Shown here one piece after another: positions 52,275 through 61,576 of a stretch of DNA of 64,000 nucleotides. Source of the DNA: Aurantibacter sp034110465 (GTDB taxonomy: Bacteria; Bacteroidota; Bacteroidia; Flavobacteriales; Flavobacteriaceae); NCBI GenBank assembly GCA_034110465.1, contig JAWUZD010000003.1:310001-374000 (forward strand), given 5' to 3'. The position numbers and the translations under genes were made by a program. Numbering within the stretch: the first letter of the stretch is position 1; each line of letters starts with the position of its first letter. The notes below the pieces were generated by a model, which was given only the letters and a program-made list of their open reading frames with translations, was not told the origin of the DNA and searched no databases.

Positions 52275-52278
52275 TAGG
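52265..52278. promoter_or_regulatory. Perfect 14-bp palindrome over the -33 site
   Basis: CCTATTGCAATAGG is its own reverse complement. It has no loop, so it suits a dimeric regulator rather than a terminator. It overlaps the -33 TTG of the DUF6089-uppS-bamA promoter, 47 bases past the nadK end. Confidence 0.5.
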
Positions 52279-52324
52279 ATTGAAATAGTTATAGTTTTAA
52301 ACTAATTTTACACTTATTTATTGT

Positions 52325-53194
52325 CTAATTGCGTTTGTCTTCGCCCCAAAGTAATTTTTTTCGAAGGGTTTTTAAAAAGCTTTCGTGATTTAACTCAATC
52401 ATTTTTATTTTGAAAGGTGCTTTTCTAATAGTAATCATAGTGTCCTCTTCTAAGGTTGCTATTCTTGAATCTAAAGACACTAGGTATTTTTTCTCTCTAC
52501 CACTAACTTTAAGCGTAATTTCCATATCATCTTTAATAACCAAAGGTCTTGCACTTAAATTATGTGGTGCAATTGGAGTTAAAATTAAACTGGATGTGTT
52601 TGGTGTAATTACTGGTCCGCCGCAACTTAAAGAGTAACCTGTAGAACCTGTTGGTGTAGAAACAATTAACCCGTCGCTCCAATAAGAAGTTAAATACTCG
52701 CCATTTAAACTAGTTTCAACCGTAATCATAGACGTCGTATCTTTTCTACTTACGGCAATTTCATTTAAAGCAAAATTTAAGTCACCTATACTTTCTGTGT
52801 CAGGAGATGTGTAAATTTCTAACAAACTACGCTCAGAAATATTATAATCTTTATTTAAAATAGCATCTATAGCATCTTGAATTTCATTAGCTTGAATTGT
52901 AGCCAAAAAGCCTAATCTCCCTGTATTTACTCCAATTAACGGAATATCTAAATCTTTTAAAAAAGTAACAGCTCTAAGAATAGTTCCATCACCACCAACA
53001 CTAATTAATAAATCGTAAGAATTATCTAAAACAGTAAATGTATCTAGTTCTAAATATGAATTCTTATTAATTTCTGCAAAAAAATCTGCTTCAACAAAAA
53101 CCTCAAAAGACTTTTTATTAAGAACCTCTAAAAGTTTTAAGAAAGAATCTAAGGACTTGTTTTTATAAAATTGGCTATAAATGGCAATCTTCAT
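52325..53194 (-). CDS. nadK: NAD kinase
   Basis: NadK phosphorylates NAD to NADP. The hallmark GGDGT is at 67-71 (ISVGGDGTILRAV). The second motif, TPTGSTGYSLSCGGP, is in the C-terminal part. At 289 residues it is of normal length. It starts 2 bases after the CBS-domain gene on the same strand, so the two are cotranscribed, as in many flavobacteria. Confidence 0.97.
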   Translation of the reverse strand: MKIAIYSQFYKNKSLDSFLKLLEVLNKKSFEVFVEADFFAEINKNSYLELDTFTVLDNSYDLLISVGGDGTILRAVTFLKDLDIPLIGVNTGRLGFLATIQANEIQDAIDAILNKDYNISERSLLEIYTSPDTESIGDLNFALNEIAVSRKDTTSMITVETSLNGEYLTSYWSDGLIVSTPTGSTGYSLSCGGPVITPNTSSLILTPIAPHNLSARPLVIKDDMEITLKVSGREKKYLVSLDSRIATLEEDTMITIRKAPFKIKMIELNHESFLKTLRKKLLWGEDKRN

Positions 53195-53196
53195 AA

Positions 53197-53856
53197 TTAC
53201 ATATTTAAGTATTTAGTCAAATAATCTGATCGTTCTTTTAAATTCTCTAAAAACAAATCGTCTTCAGCTTCCGATAAAATAGTATAATTATACCTCCTAA
53301 AACTCTGAATCACATCATTTAAACTTGCATTACTAATTTTAACGGTAATTTGAACCATATCATTTTCTACTTTAGACATAAAAGCACCTAATAACTTTCC
53401 ATTATTAGATTCTACAATTTGAGCAACCTCGCTAAAAGAGTAATCAGACACACCTTTTTCAACAATTAAAATTCCGCCTGGTTCAGAAAAAAATGGGGTT
53501 TCATTAAACAATTTAATAATATCATTCAGCTCATAATAACCTAAATAATTATTTTGATTATCTAAAACCGGCATTATATTAGTATTGTTTGCAGCAAAAT
53601 CTTCCAAAACATTTAACCAAGTTGCATTGTTACGCACAAAAAAACCTTCGGTAGCGTAAGCACATTCAATTAAAGGTTTATCGCTTTCAAAACAATAGGC
53701 ATCATTTTCAGAAATACAACCTAAATAAGCGCCATCTTCATTTTTAATAGGAATATGAGAATATGTTAACTGATTAAACAAAAACTGTAAATCGCTAACC
53801 TTTTCTGTTATTAATAATGGTTTAACATCATTAATTATGTAGTCTGACAGGAGCAT
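53197..53856 (-). CDS. CBS-domain protein
   Basis: A 219-residue soluble protein with two CBS motifs (about 1-125) and a C-terminal ACT-like region (GGILIVEKGVSDYSFSEVAQIVE, partly shown here as VEKGVSDYSF). CBS pairs often bind adenine nucleotides. Joined in an operon with nadK, it may tune NAD(P) or nucleotide balance, but that is inference. No catalytic residue is visible. Confidence 0.88.
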   Translation of the reverse strand: MLLSDYIINDVKPLLITEKVSDLQFLFNQLTYSHIPIKNEDGAYLGCISENDAYCFESDKPLIECAYATEGFFVRNNATWLNVLEDFAANNTNIMPVLDNQNNYLGYYELNDIIKLFNETPFFSEPGGILIVEKGVSDYSFSEVAQIVESNNGKLLGAFMSKVENDMVQITVKISNASLNDVIQSFRRYNYTILSEAEDDLFLENLKERSDYLTKYLNM

Positions 53857-53919
53857 AAAATAAATTTAATTGTAGTGCAAATTAATCAATTTTTAAGTCA
53901 ATAAACCTCTACTACTTTG

Positions 53920-53927
53920 TATTTTTG
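53920..53927 (+). promoter_or_regulatory. Candidate -7 promoter element for pdxJ
   Basis: TATTTTTG fits TAnnTTTG and ends 20 bases before the ATG. No -33 partner is clear. Confidence 0.35.
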
Positions 53928-53947
53928 TAATAATTAACACAAAAACT

Positions 53948-54661
53948 ATGACAAAGTTAAGCGTAAACATAAATAAAATAGCAACTTTAAGAAACTCACG
54001 CGGTGGAGATACGCCAAATGTGGTGCAATTTGGTAAAGATGTACAACGTTTTGGTGCCGAAGGTGTAACAATTCACCCAAGACCAGACGAAAGACATATT
54101 ACTTATAAAGATGCTTACGATTTAAAACCTATTGTACATACCGAATATAATATTGAAGGAAATCCAATAGAGAAATTTGTGAAAATGGTTTTAGAAATTC
54201 AGCCAACACAAGTCACTTTAGTTCCAGATAGCGTAAATGCTATTACCAGTAACGCAGGTTGGGATACTATTAAACATAAAGCTTTTTTAATTGAAGTAGT
54301 TGCGGAATTTAAACGTAATAACATTAGAACATCCATTTTTGTAGATCCAGATTTAAAGCAAATTGAAGGCGCTAAGCATACTGGAGCAGATAGAATTGAA
54401 TTATACACAGAAGCTTTTGCACACCAATATGGCTTAGGAAATACTGCTGGAATAAAACCTTACACAGAATGTGCAGAATTGGCCAACCAATTAGGTTTAG
54501 GTGTAAATGCTGGACACGATTTAAGTTTAGATAACATTAAATTCTTTAAAGAAAACACACCAGATTTATTAGAAGTTTCTATTGGTCACGCCTTAATTGC
54601 CGAGAGTTTGTATTTAGGGATTGAGAATGTAATAAATATGTATAAGAATAAGTTGAACTAA
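53948..54661 (+). CDS. pdxJ: Pyridoxine 5'-phosphate synthase
   Basis: PdxJ joins 3-amino-1-phosphoacetone and 1-deoxyxylulose 5-phosphate to pyridoxine 5'-phosphate, a vitamin B6 precursor. A TIM barrel of 237 residues starts LSVNINKIATLRNSRGG and shows EGVTIHPRPDERHI (catalytic and phosphate site) and GLGVNAGHDLS. The downstream alpha/beta hydrolase starts 5 bases later. PLP made from its product is used by KynU and GcvP in this window. Confidence 0.96.
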   Translation: MTKLSVNINKIATLRNSRGGDTPNVVQFGKDVQRFGAEGVTIHPRPDERHITYKDAYDLKPIVHTEYNIEGNPIEKFVKMVLEIQPTQVTLVPDSVNAITSNAGWDTIKHKAFLIEVVAEFKRNNIRTSIFVDPDLKQIEGAKHTGADRIELYTEAFAHQYGLGNTAGIKPYTECAELANQLGLGVNAGHDLSLDNIKFFKENTPDLLEVSIGHALIAESLYLGIENVINMYKNKLN

Positions 54662-54666
54662 ATAAA

Positions 54667-55440
54667 ATGCAATTACACTCTAACATTATAGGTTCAGGAA
54701 AGCCATTTTTAATCCTTCACGGGTTTTTAGGAATGGGCGATAATTGGAAAACCTTGGGAAAAGAATTTACAGAACAAGGATTTGAAGTTCATTTAATAGA
54801 TCAAAGAAATCACGGCAGAAGTCCGCATAGCAACGACTTTAATTACGAAGTGCTATCGGAAGATTTAAAAAGCTACTGTATAGAGCATAATTTAAAAGAA
54901 GTTATTTTATTAGGACATTCTATGGGTGGAAAAACGGCTATGTTATTTTCTACTTTGCATCCAGAATTAGTTTCAAAATTAATAATAGCAGATATATCGC
55001 CTCGTTTTTATCCTATACATCACAATGCTATTTTAGATGGCTTAAGCAGTTTAGATTTTAGTACAATAAAAACACGCGGCGCAGCAGACAAAGCACTTTC
55101 AGAATATATAAACGAACCTGGAACACGTATGTTCTTGCTTAAAAATTTATATTGGATAGAAAAAGGACAATTAGGTCTACGTATAAATTTAGAGGTTTTA
55201 AAAGAGCAAGTTTCCGAGATTGGCGAAGCTTTGCCTATGCATTCAAAATTCTCTAAAGACACGTTATTTCTTCGTGGCGATAAAAGTGAATACATTGCCA
55301 CAACAGACGAAAAACTAATAAAACAACACTTTCCAAAAGCCGCAATTAAAACCGTTGACAATGCAGGACATTGGCTACATGCCGAAAACCCTAAACAATT
55401 TTATGAATTTGTTATGATATTTATTCAGGAAAAAGCTTAA
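54667..55440 (+). CDS. Alpha/beta hydrolase (YbfF-like esterase)
   Basis: A 257-residue alpha/beta hydrolase. The nucleophile is in LGHSMGGKTA, the acid probably in LRGDKSEYI and the histidine in NAGHWLHAENP, so the triad is complete. The HGFLGMGDNWKTL oxyanion-hole segment and DQRNHGRSPHS are typical of YbfF-type thioesterases/esterases. It starts 5 bases after pdxJ, so it is cotranscribed. The substrate is unknown. Confidence 0.9.
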   Translation: MQLHSNIIGSGKPFLILHGFLGMGDNWKTLGKEFTEQGFEVHLIDQRNHGRSPHSNDFNYEVLSEDLKSYCIEHNLKEVILLGHSMGGKTAMLFSTLHPELVSKLIIADISPRFYPIHHNAILDGLSSLDFSTIKTRGAADKALSEYINEPGTRMFLLKNLYWIEKGQLGLRINLEVLKEQVSEIGEALPMHSKFSKDTLFLRGDKSEYIATTDEKLIKQHFPKAAIKTVDNAGHWLHAENPKQFYEFVMIFIQEKA

Positions 55441-55466
55441 ATTAAATTAACTTAAAACCACATTTT

Positions 55467-55814
55467 ATGAACTTAATAATTAGATTACTTTTAAACGCAG
55501 TTGCTGTCTTTTTTTTAGCAAATGTATTAAATGGTGTTAGCGTAGATAATTATGTTACAGCTATAATAGTAGCCATTGTTTTGTCTGTCTTAAACCTTTT
55601 AGTCAAACCTTTTTTAGTCTTATTAACATTACCAATTACCGTAATAACACTAGGTTTATTTTTACTTGTTATAAACGCATTAATATTACTATTGGCAGAT
55701 TATTTAATAAGCGGATTTAGCATAAGCAGCATATCGATTGCTATTCTGTTTAGTGTATTACTCTCAATACTTCAATCGCTTTTACATTCTTTTTTAAAAG
55801 AACCTAAGAAGTAA
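55467..55814 (+). CDS. Small membrane protein, phage-holin-4_2 (YvlD-like) family
   Basis: A 115-residue protein with four membrane helices (LLLNAVAVFFLANVLNG, AIIVAIVLSVLNLLVKPFL, ITVITLGLFLLVINALILLL, SIAILFSVLLSILQSLLHSF). The NLLVKPFLVLLTLPITVITL pattern is typical of the family Pfam calls Phage_holin_4_2. These are chromosomal proteins, not evidence of a phage. No function is established. It follows the hydrolase by 26 bases. Confidence 0.88.
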   Translation: MNLIIRLLLNAVAVFFLANVLNGVSVDNYVTAIIVAIVLSVLNLLVKPFLVLLTLPITVITLGLFLLVINALILLLADYLISGFSISSISIAILFSVLLSILQSLLHSFLKEPKK

Positions 55815-55838
55815 GCTGGAATTCAAGCAATTAAAAAC

Positions 55839-55869
55839 TTTGTTGGAGTTTAAAAAAACTGTATTTTTG
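55839..55869 (+). promoter_or_regulatory. Full-consensus Bacteroidota promoter for tig
   Basis: TTTG (55839-55842), exactly 19 bases, then TATTTTTG (55862-55869), ending 25 bases before the tig ATG. Both boxes and the spacing fit the -33/-7 consensus. Confidence 0.8.
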
Positions 55870-55894
55870 CACTCCAATTTTTATATCATTTACA

Positions 55895-57229
55895 ATGAAT
55901 ATTACAAGACAAGACATTGATGCGTTAAATGCAGTAGTAAAAATAGATATCGCTAAAGCAGACTATAGCCCGAAAGTTGAAAAAATCTTAACAGACTATC
56001 GTAAAACTGCAAACATTCCTGGATTTAGAAAAGGTCAAGTGCCTATGGGAATGGTAAAAAAGCAATATGGAAAAGCTATTTTAGCCGAAGAAGTAAATAA
56101 AATTTTACAAGCAGAATTAAATAAATACTTAACTGAATCTAAACTTGATATCTTAGGTAATCCGTTACCTAGAATGCAAGACAATATCGATTGGGATAAT
56201 ACAGAAGATTATTCTTTCGAATTTGAATTAGGATTATCTCCTAAATTTGATGTGGATTTAAAAAGTAAAAAAGCAATAACACAATACAATATTGTTGCTG
56301 ACAAAAAAATGATTGACGACCAAATTGTAAATATCCAAAAACAATATGGAAAATTAATTTCGCAAGATGAAGCTAAAAAAGACAGTGAAATTACTGGAAC
56401 TTTTACTAACGAATCTGAAGGAATTGAAAATAAGTTCAACTTTTCTTTAGACTTAATTAAAGGAAAAACTAACGAAAAGAAATTTATTGGTGCTAAAGTT
56501 GGAGATCAAATAAACCTAAATACAAAAGGATTATTTAAAGACAATCACACTTTAGAGAATGCTTTAAAAATAGAAAACGCTAAAGTTAATGGTTTAAATA
56601 TTGATGTTGTTTTTGAAGTAAACGAGGTTAACTCTCGTGAGCTTGCAGAATTAGATCAAGAATTATTCGATAAGTTATTTGGCAAAGACGCAGTAAAAAC
56701 TGTCTCTGAAGTAAAAGCTAAGATTAAAGAAGATGCTGAAAAACAATTTGCACAACAATCTGATCAAAAATTCTTAAACGACGTAACAGAACACCTTGTA
56801 GAAAACACAAAGTTTGACTTACCAACAGAATTCTTAACTAAATGGATGCAAACTGCAGGAGAAAAGCAATTAACTTTAGAAGAAGCTAAAGAAGAGTTTG
56901 CTAAATCTGAAAAAAGTTTACGCTACCAGTTAATTGAAGGTAAACTAATGCAAGACAATGACTTAAAAGTTGATTTTGAAGATGTTAAAGAAAGTGCTAA
57001 AGGAATGATTAGAACTCAAATGGCACAATTTGGACAAACAAACCCAGCAGAAAAAGAGCTAGAAGACATTGCTGCTCGTGTATTGTCTAACCAAGATGAA
57101 GTTCGTAAAATCTCTGAACAAGTCGTTAGCCAGAAATTACTATCACTTTATAAAGAAAAAGCAAACGTAAAAACTAAAGAAATGAGTTACGAAGATTTCG
57201 TAACTGAAGTTTACGGAGCTAAAAAATAA
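55895..57229 (+). CDS. tig: Trigger factor
   Basis: Trigger factor is the ribosome-bound chaperone that meets nascent chains at the exit tunnel. The 444-residue protein has the ribosome-binding signature NIPGFRKGQVPMGMVKKQYG near residues 38-57. A weakly conserved middle stands where the FKBP domain lies, and a long helical C-terminal chaperone domain follows (about 260-430). It is followed by clpP and clpX in the order seen in many bacteria, with a strong terminator in between. Confidence 0.94.
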   Translation: MNITRQDIDALNAVVKIDIAKADYSPKVEKILTDYRKTANIPGFRKGQVPMGMVKKQYGKAILAEEVNKILQAELNKYLTESKLDILGNPLPRMQDNIDWDNTEDYSFEFELGLSPKFDVDLKSKKAITQYNIVADKKMIDDQIVNIQKQYGKLISQDEAKKDSEITGTFTNESEGIENKFNFSLDLIKGKTNEKKFIGAKVGDQINLNTKGLFKDNHTLENALKIENAKVNGLNIDVVFEVNEVNSRELAELDQELFDKLFGKDAVKTVSEVKAKIKEDAEKQFAQQSDQKFLNDVTEHLVENTKFDLPTEFLTKWMQTAGEKQLTLEEAKEEFAKSEKSLRYQLIEGKLMQDNDLKVDFEDVKESAKGMIRTQMAQFGQTNPAEKELEDIAARVLSNQDEVRKISEQVVSQKLLSLYKEKANVKTKEMSYEDFVTEVYGAKK

Positions 57230-57280
57230 TTAGTATTAAGCCTAAAATCAAATCAAGGTTTTAAGAATAATCATTATATT

Positions 57281-57318
57281 TAGACGTTGAGTCTAAACAT
57301 TCAACGTCTATTTTTTTT
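57281..57318 (+). terminator. Terminator after tig
   Basis: 10-bp perfect stem (TAGACGTTGA / TCAACGTCTA), 10-base loop, followed by eight T. Confidence 0.9.
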
Positions 57319-57424
57319 GCGTTAAATTCAACTTAAACTATTGTACATAAGCAAAAGGAAGCTTACATTTATTTTTATGTCGATATTACTTCGACTCTAA
57401 ACCTTATAATTTATAATAAAACCT

Positions 57425-58099
57425 ATGGATTTCGGAAAAGAATTTGAAAAATTTGCAACTAAAGATCAAGGCATAAACAGTAACTACTACGGTAAAATTA
57501 TTAGTAGTATGTACCCACAAAACTTAACGCCAAACATTATTGAAGAACGTCAAATGAACATCGCTATTTTTGATGTATTTTCTCGTTTAATGATGGATCG
57601 CATTATATTTCTTGGAACAGGAATTAACGACCAAGTTGCCAATATTATACAAGCGCAACTATTGTTTTTAGAAAGCACAGACGCAAATAAAGACATTCAA
57701 ATATATATTAATTCTCCAGGAGGAAGCGTTTATGCAGGTTTAGGTATTTACGATACTATGCAATTTATTAAGCCTGATGTTGCTACAATTTGTACTGGTA
57801 TGGCTGCTTCTATGGGAGCCGTTTTATTATGTGCTGGAGCAGAAGGAAAACGTAGTGGATTAACACATTCTCGTATTATGATTCACCAACCTTTAGGTGG
57901 TGCATCTGGACAAGCAAGTGATATTGAAATTACGGCTCGTGAGATTTTAATCTTAAAAGAAGAACTTTACAACATTATTAGTAAACATTCTGGTCAGTCG
58001 TATGACAAAGTCTATACAGATTCTGATAGAGATTACTGGATGAAAGCAGACAAAGCTAAGGAATACGGAATGATTGACGAGATTTTAGCTCGTAAATAA
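57425..58099 (+). CDS. clpP: ATP-dependent Clp protease proteolytic subunit
   Basis: ClpP forms the two-ring serine protease barrel that works with ClpX. Catalytic S129 lies in TGMAASMGAV and H154 in RIMIHQPLGG; the NSPGGSVYAG segment is typical. At 224 residues, with an N-terminal propeptide-like extension before SRLMMDR, it matches the family. clpX follows 46 bases later in the same direction. Confidence 0.97.
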   Translation: MDFGKEFEKFATKDQGINSNYYGKIISSMYPQNLTPNIIEERQMNIAIFDVFSRLMMDRIIFLGTGINDQVANIIQAQLLFLESTDANKDIQIYINSPGGSVYAGLGIYDTMQFIKPDVATICTGMAASMGAVLLCAGAEGKRSGLTHSRIMIHQPLGGASGQASDIEITAREILILKEELYNIISKHSGQSYDKVYTDSDRDYWMKADKAKEYGMIDEILARK

Positions 58100-58145
58100 C
58101 ACATAAACTCAAGTTGAATTTACTTGACTTGGAATTAGAAATTAG

Positions 58146-59381
58146 ATGTCGAAAGAAGAAACATTAGAATGCTCATTTTGTGGTCGTAAAAAACCAGAAA
58201 CAAGCCTATTAATAGCTGGATTAGATGCACATATTTGCGATCGCTGTATAGAACAAGCTCACGGCATTGTTTTAGAAGAATCAAAGCAAGAAGATTCGTC
58301 GGACTTATCTGCCGAATTAATGCTAAAAAAACCTAAAAAGATTAAAGCCTTTTTAGACGATTACATTATTGGTCAAGAACACACCAAACGTGTTATGTCT
58401 GTTGCAGTTTATAATCATTATAAACGTTTATTACAACCAGAAAGTGACGATGATATTGAGATTCAAAAATCTAATATTGTTATGGTTGGACAAACTGGAA
58501 CAGGTAAAACATTAATAGCAAAAACTATTGCTAAAATGCTAAACGTACCTTTAGCTATAGTAGATGCTACAGTTTTAACTGAAGCTGGTTATGTAGGAGA
58601 AGATGTAGAAAGTTTGTTAACTCGATTATTACAAGCAGCAGATTACGATTTAGCTAAAGCTGAAAAAGGAATTGTTTTTATAGACGAAATTGATAAAATT
58701 GCCCGTAAGAGTGATAATCCGTCTATAACAAGAGATGTCTCTGGTGAAGGTGTACAACAAGGTCTGTTAAAATTATTAGAAGGAACTGTCGTAAACGTTC
58801 CACCAAAAGGTGGAAGAAAACATCCTGATCAAAAATTTATTGAAGTCAACACCGAAAATATTTTATTTATTGCTGGTGGTGCTTTTGACGGAATTGAGCG
58901 TGTAATTTCTAAACGCTTAAACATGCAGGCTGTTGGCTATAGTGCATCTATGAGCGATGATCACGTAGATCAGCAAAACTTACTACAATACATTACACCA
59001 AAAGATTTAAAAGACTTTGGTTTAATACCAGAAATTATTGGTCGTTTACCAGTTTTAACACATATGGATCCTTTAGATGCTAAAACATTAAGAGCCATTT
59101 TAACTGAACCTAAAAACGCCATAGTAAAGCAATACAAAAAGCTTTTTGGTATGGATGACATTGCATTAGACATAAACGAAGATGCTCTAGAATTTATAGT
59201 AACAAAAGCAGTGGAATATAAATTAGGCGCAAGAGGTTTACGTTCTTTATGTGAAGAAATCCTAACAGATGCTATGTTTGAACTTCCTGGCGAAGACACA
59301 AAAACACTTTCTGTAACCAAGGAATATGCAGAAAATAAATTATCTAAATTAACTTTAAAGAAACTAAAAGCAGTTTCATAA
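58146..59381 (+). CDS. clpX: ATP-dependent Clp protease ATPase subunit
   Basis: ClpX unfolds substrates and feeds them to ClpP. The N-terminal zinc domain uses C9, C12, C31 and C34. The AAA+ part has Walker A (GQTGTGKTLIAKT), Walker B (IVFIDEIDKIARK) and the GYVGEDVE pore loop. At 411 residues it is of normal length. A strong terminator follows, closing the tig-clpP-clpX block. Confidence 0.98.
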   Translation: MSKEETLECSFCGRKKPETSLLIAGLDAHICDRCIEQAHGIVLEESKQEDSSDLSAELMLKKPKKIKAFLDDYIIGQEHTKRVMSVAVYNHYKRLLQPESDDDIEIQKSNIVMVGQTGTGKTLIAKTIAKMLNVPLAIVDATVLTEAGYVGEDVESLLTRLLQAADYDLAKAEKGIVFIDEIDKIARKSDNPSITRDVSGEGVQQGLLKLLEGTVVNVPPKGGRKHPDQKFIEVNTENILFIAGGAFDGIERVISKRLNMQAVGYSASMSDDHVDQQNLLQYITPKDLKDFGLIPEIIGRLPVLTHMDPLDAKTLRAILTEPKNAIVKQYKKLFGMDDIALDINEDALEFIVTKAVEYKLGARGLRSLCEEILTDAMFELPGEDTKTLSVTKEYAENKLSKLTLKKLKAVS

Positions 59382-59401
59382 TTAAGGATTAAATATATTC
59401 T

Positions 59402-59437
59402 AAAGGGCTAATTGAATAAAATCAATTAGCCCTTTTT
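59402..59437 (+). terminator. Terminator after clpX
   Basis: 13-14 bp stem (AAAGGGCTAATTGA with its complement), 6-base loop, and a T run. Confidence 0.92.
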
Positions 59438-59500
59438 TTGTATAATTGTAGCCTAACAAGTAAATTCACTATATTATATAACAAAAAACAAAACCAACTA

Positions 59501-61483
59501 ATGAACAAACCAACTATAAACATAGGGGTTTTTGCTCATGTAGATGCGGGAAAGACAACACTTACAGAACATTTTCTATACAACTCTGGAGCCATTAGAA
59601 CACTTGGAAGTGTAGATAAAGGATCCACAAGTACAGATAGTATGGATTTAGAAAAAGAACGTGGCATTTCCATAAAAGCAGCTATGACATCTTTTAAATG
59701 GAAAAACACAAAAATAAATTTAATTGACACACCTGGACACGTTGATTTTTCAAGCGAAGTAGAACGTGTATTATGTGTAGTTGACGCTGCAATATTAGTT
59801 ATATCTGCAGTTGAAGGTGTACAAGCACATACTTTAAATATTTGGGATTCTTTACAGGAATTACAAATACCAACAATTATATTCATTAATAAAATTGACA
59901 GGCAAGGCGCAGATACAGAAGCCGCAATAACACAATTAGAACAAGATTTAAAAACAAAACCAGTAGTGATATTTGGTTCTAAAAATGAAGGATTAGCAAA
60001 TGCTGCTATAAATCCTATTTTTAACAACTCAATAAATTCATTTATAAAAGAAAAATCAATTGAGCATATCTTGGATTGTAAAGAACAATTATTAGAGCGG
60101 TTTTTAAATTCAGAAGACATTAATGATGATGACTATTTAAAGTCTATTGATAAACTCACTATCAATAATAAAATCACACCAATATTTACAGGAATTGCTA
60201 AAAATAATATTGGAGTAATCGAACTATTAGACGGAATAATAAGTTACTTACCAACTTCTAAAAAAAATGAAAAAGAAATTTTATCTGCTTATGTTTTTAA
60301 ATTAGAACATCATAAAACATATGGAACTATGGCATATGTAAAAGTTTTTTCAGGAGAATTAGTTGCTAAGTCTATCGTTTATAATCACACACAACAATTA
60401 GAAACTAAAGTAAATCAAACTAAACAATTAGACCAAATAAAATACATTGACAACATTACTTTAACATCCGGAGATATAGGAATTATTACTGGTGTTTTAG
60501 GTACAAAATCTGGAGATATTTTAGGAAGCCCAAAAGATATTCCAAACCTACCCAAACTACATATACCTGTACTTACCGTTCAAGCTACACCTATCAATAA
60601 AGCCGATTTCAATGGACTTACTGAAGCATTACAACAACTAGACAGAGAAGATGCATCGCTAAAATTTAAATGGTTTAAAGCAGAAAAAGAACTGCAATTA
60701 TTATTAATGGGGCAAATGCAAATTGAAATTCTAGAACATATTTTAAAAGAACGCTTTTCTATACCAACAACTTTTACAAACCCTGAAGTTGTTTACAAAG
60801 AAACAATTAGTAAAAAAGCTGAAGGCTATATTAGGTATTGGATGCCTAAACCCTGCTGGGCAATTATGACTTTTTTAATAGAACCAGGAGCGTTAAATTC
60901 TGGTGTAACTTACAGCTCTATAGTTTCTCAAAATGATGTTCATATTAAGTATCAAAACGAAATAGAGCGCACAATTCCCAAAGCATTAGCGCAAGGGCTA
61001 TTAGGTTGGGAAGTTACAGATATAAAAATAACACTAATAAAAGGGGAAGACCACAATGTACATTCCAGACCTGGAGATTTTAATTTAGCAACACCTATAG
61101 GAATTATGCAAGGATTAAAAAATGGAGGCACACATTTACTAGAACCTTTATTAGGTTTTGAAATTAAAGCTAACGAATCTCTATTGGGAAAAATAACTTC
61201 GGAATTAAGCACAAGAAGAGCTTTTTTTGAAACACCTCAATTTACTGACGATACATTTAGTTTAAAAGGAACCATTCCTGTTGCAACATCATTAGATTTT
61301 AGTATTAAACTAAACTCTATAACAAGTGGAAAAACACGACTAAGATTACAGTTTCACGGCTATGATATTTGTCCAAAAGACCAAGGAATTATAAAACCCT
61401 ACAAAGGTGTTAACCCTTTAGATGAAGCGCAATGGATTTTACATAGACGTGGCGCTTACAAGGCTGATGAACGAATTATTTAA
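59501..61483 (+). CDS. TetM-like translation-factor GTPase without the canonical drug-displacing loop
   Basis: A 660-residue EF-G/ribosomal-protection-type GTPase. G1 is AHVDAGKTT (12-20), G3 is DTPGHVDFSSE and G4 is NKID. The domain order matches TetM/TetO to the end (HRRGAY). In the loop that displaces tetracycline, TetM has SPV before its STPADF; here residues 517-527 read DHNVHSRPGDF, so the SPV triad is absent. It belongs to a TetM-like group of uncertain role, and resistance should not be assumed. The ATG at 59501 gives the family N terminus; the open extension to 59438 is not used. Confidence 0.9.
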   Translation: MNKPTINIGVFAHVDAGKTTLTEHFLYNSGAIRTLGSVDKGSTSTDSMDLEKERGISIKAAMTSFKWKNTKINLIDTPGHVDFSSEVERVLCVVDAAILVISAVEGVQAHTLNIWDSLQELQIPTIIFINKIDRQGADTEAAITQLEQDLKTKPVVIFGSKNEGLANAAINPIFNNSINSFIKEKSIEHILDCKEQLLERFLNSEDINDDDYLKSIDKLTINNKITPIFTGIAKNNIGVIELLDGIISYLPTSKKNEKEILSAYVFKLEHHKTYGTMAYVKVFSGELVAKSIVYNHTQQLETKVNQTKQLDQIKYIDNITLTSGDIGIITGVLGTKSGDILGSPKDIPNLPKLHIPVLTVQATPINKADFNGLTEALQQLDREDASLKFKWFKAEKELQLLLMGQMQIEILEHILKERFSIPTTFTNPEVVYKETISKKAEGYIRYWMPKPCWAIMTFLIEPGALNSGVTYSSIVSQNDVHIKYQNEIERTIPKALAQGLLGWEVTDIKITLIKGEDHNVHSRPGDFNLATPIGIMQGLKNGGTHLLEPLLGFEIKANESLLGKITSELSTRRAFFETPQFTDDTFSLKGTIPVATSLDFSIKLNSITSGKTRLRLQFHGYDICPKDQGIIKPYKGVNPLDEAQWILHRRGAYKADERII

Positions 61484-61516
61484 TGGTATTAAATATATAA
61501 GAAAATGTTACTAACT

Positions 61517-61552
61517 AAAAAAGGTGTTATTCCTTAAAGAATAACACCTTTT
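61517..61552. terminator. Bidirectional terminator between the TetM-like GTPase gene and the OmpA-family gene
   Basis: 12-bp stem (AAGGTGTTATTC / GAATAACACCTT) with a 6-base loop and A/T runs on both sides, between convergent genes. Confidence 0.9.
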
Positions 61553-61576
61553 AACTATTTAAAAACTAACTTAAAA

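Noticed and set aside
55467..55814. Prophage remnant suggested by the holin family name
   Set aside because: The family is a common chromosomal membrane protein, and no other phage gene, integrase or attachment repeat is nearby.
59536..60120. 194-residue minus-strand frame opposite the TetM-like gene
   Set aside because: Length comes from codon bias of the real gene on the plus strand; no domain is recognisable.
59501..61483. Calling the TetM-like GTPase a tetracycline resistance gene
   Set aside because: The drug-displacing SPV loop is absent and the gene lies in a core chromosomal setting, so resistance is not supported.
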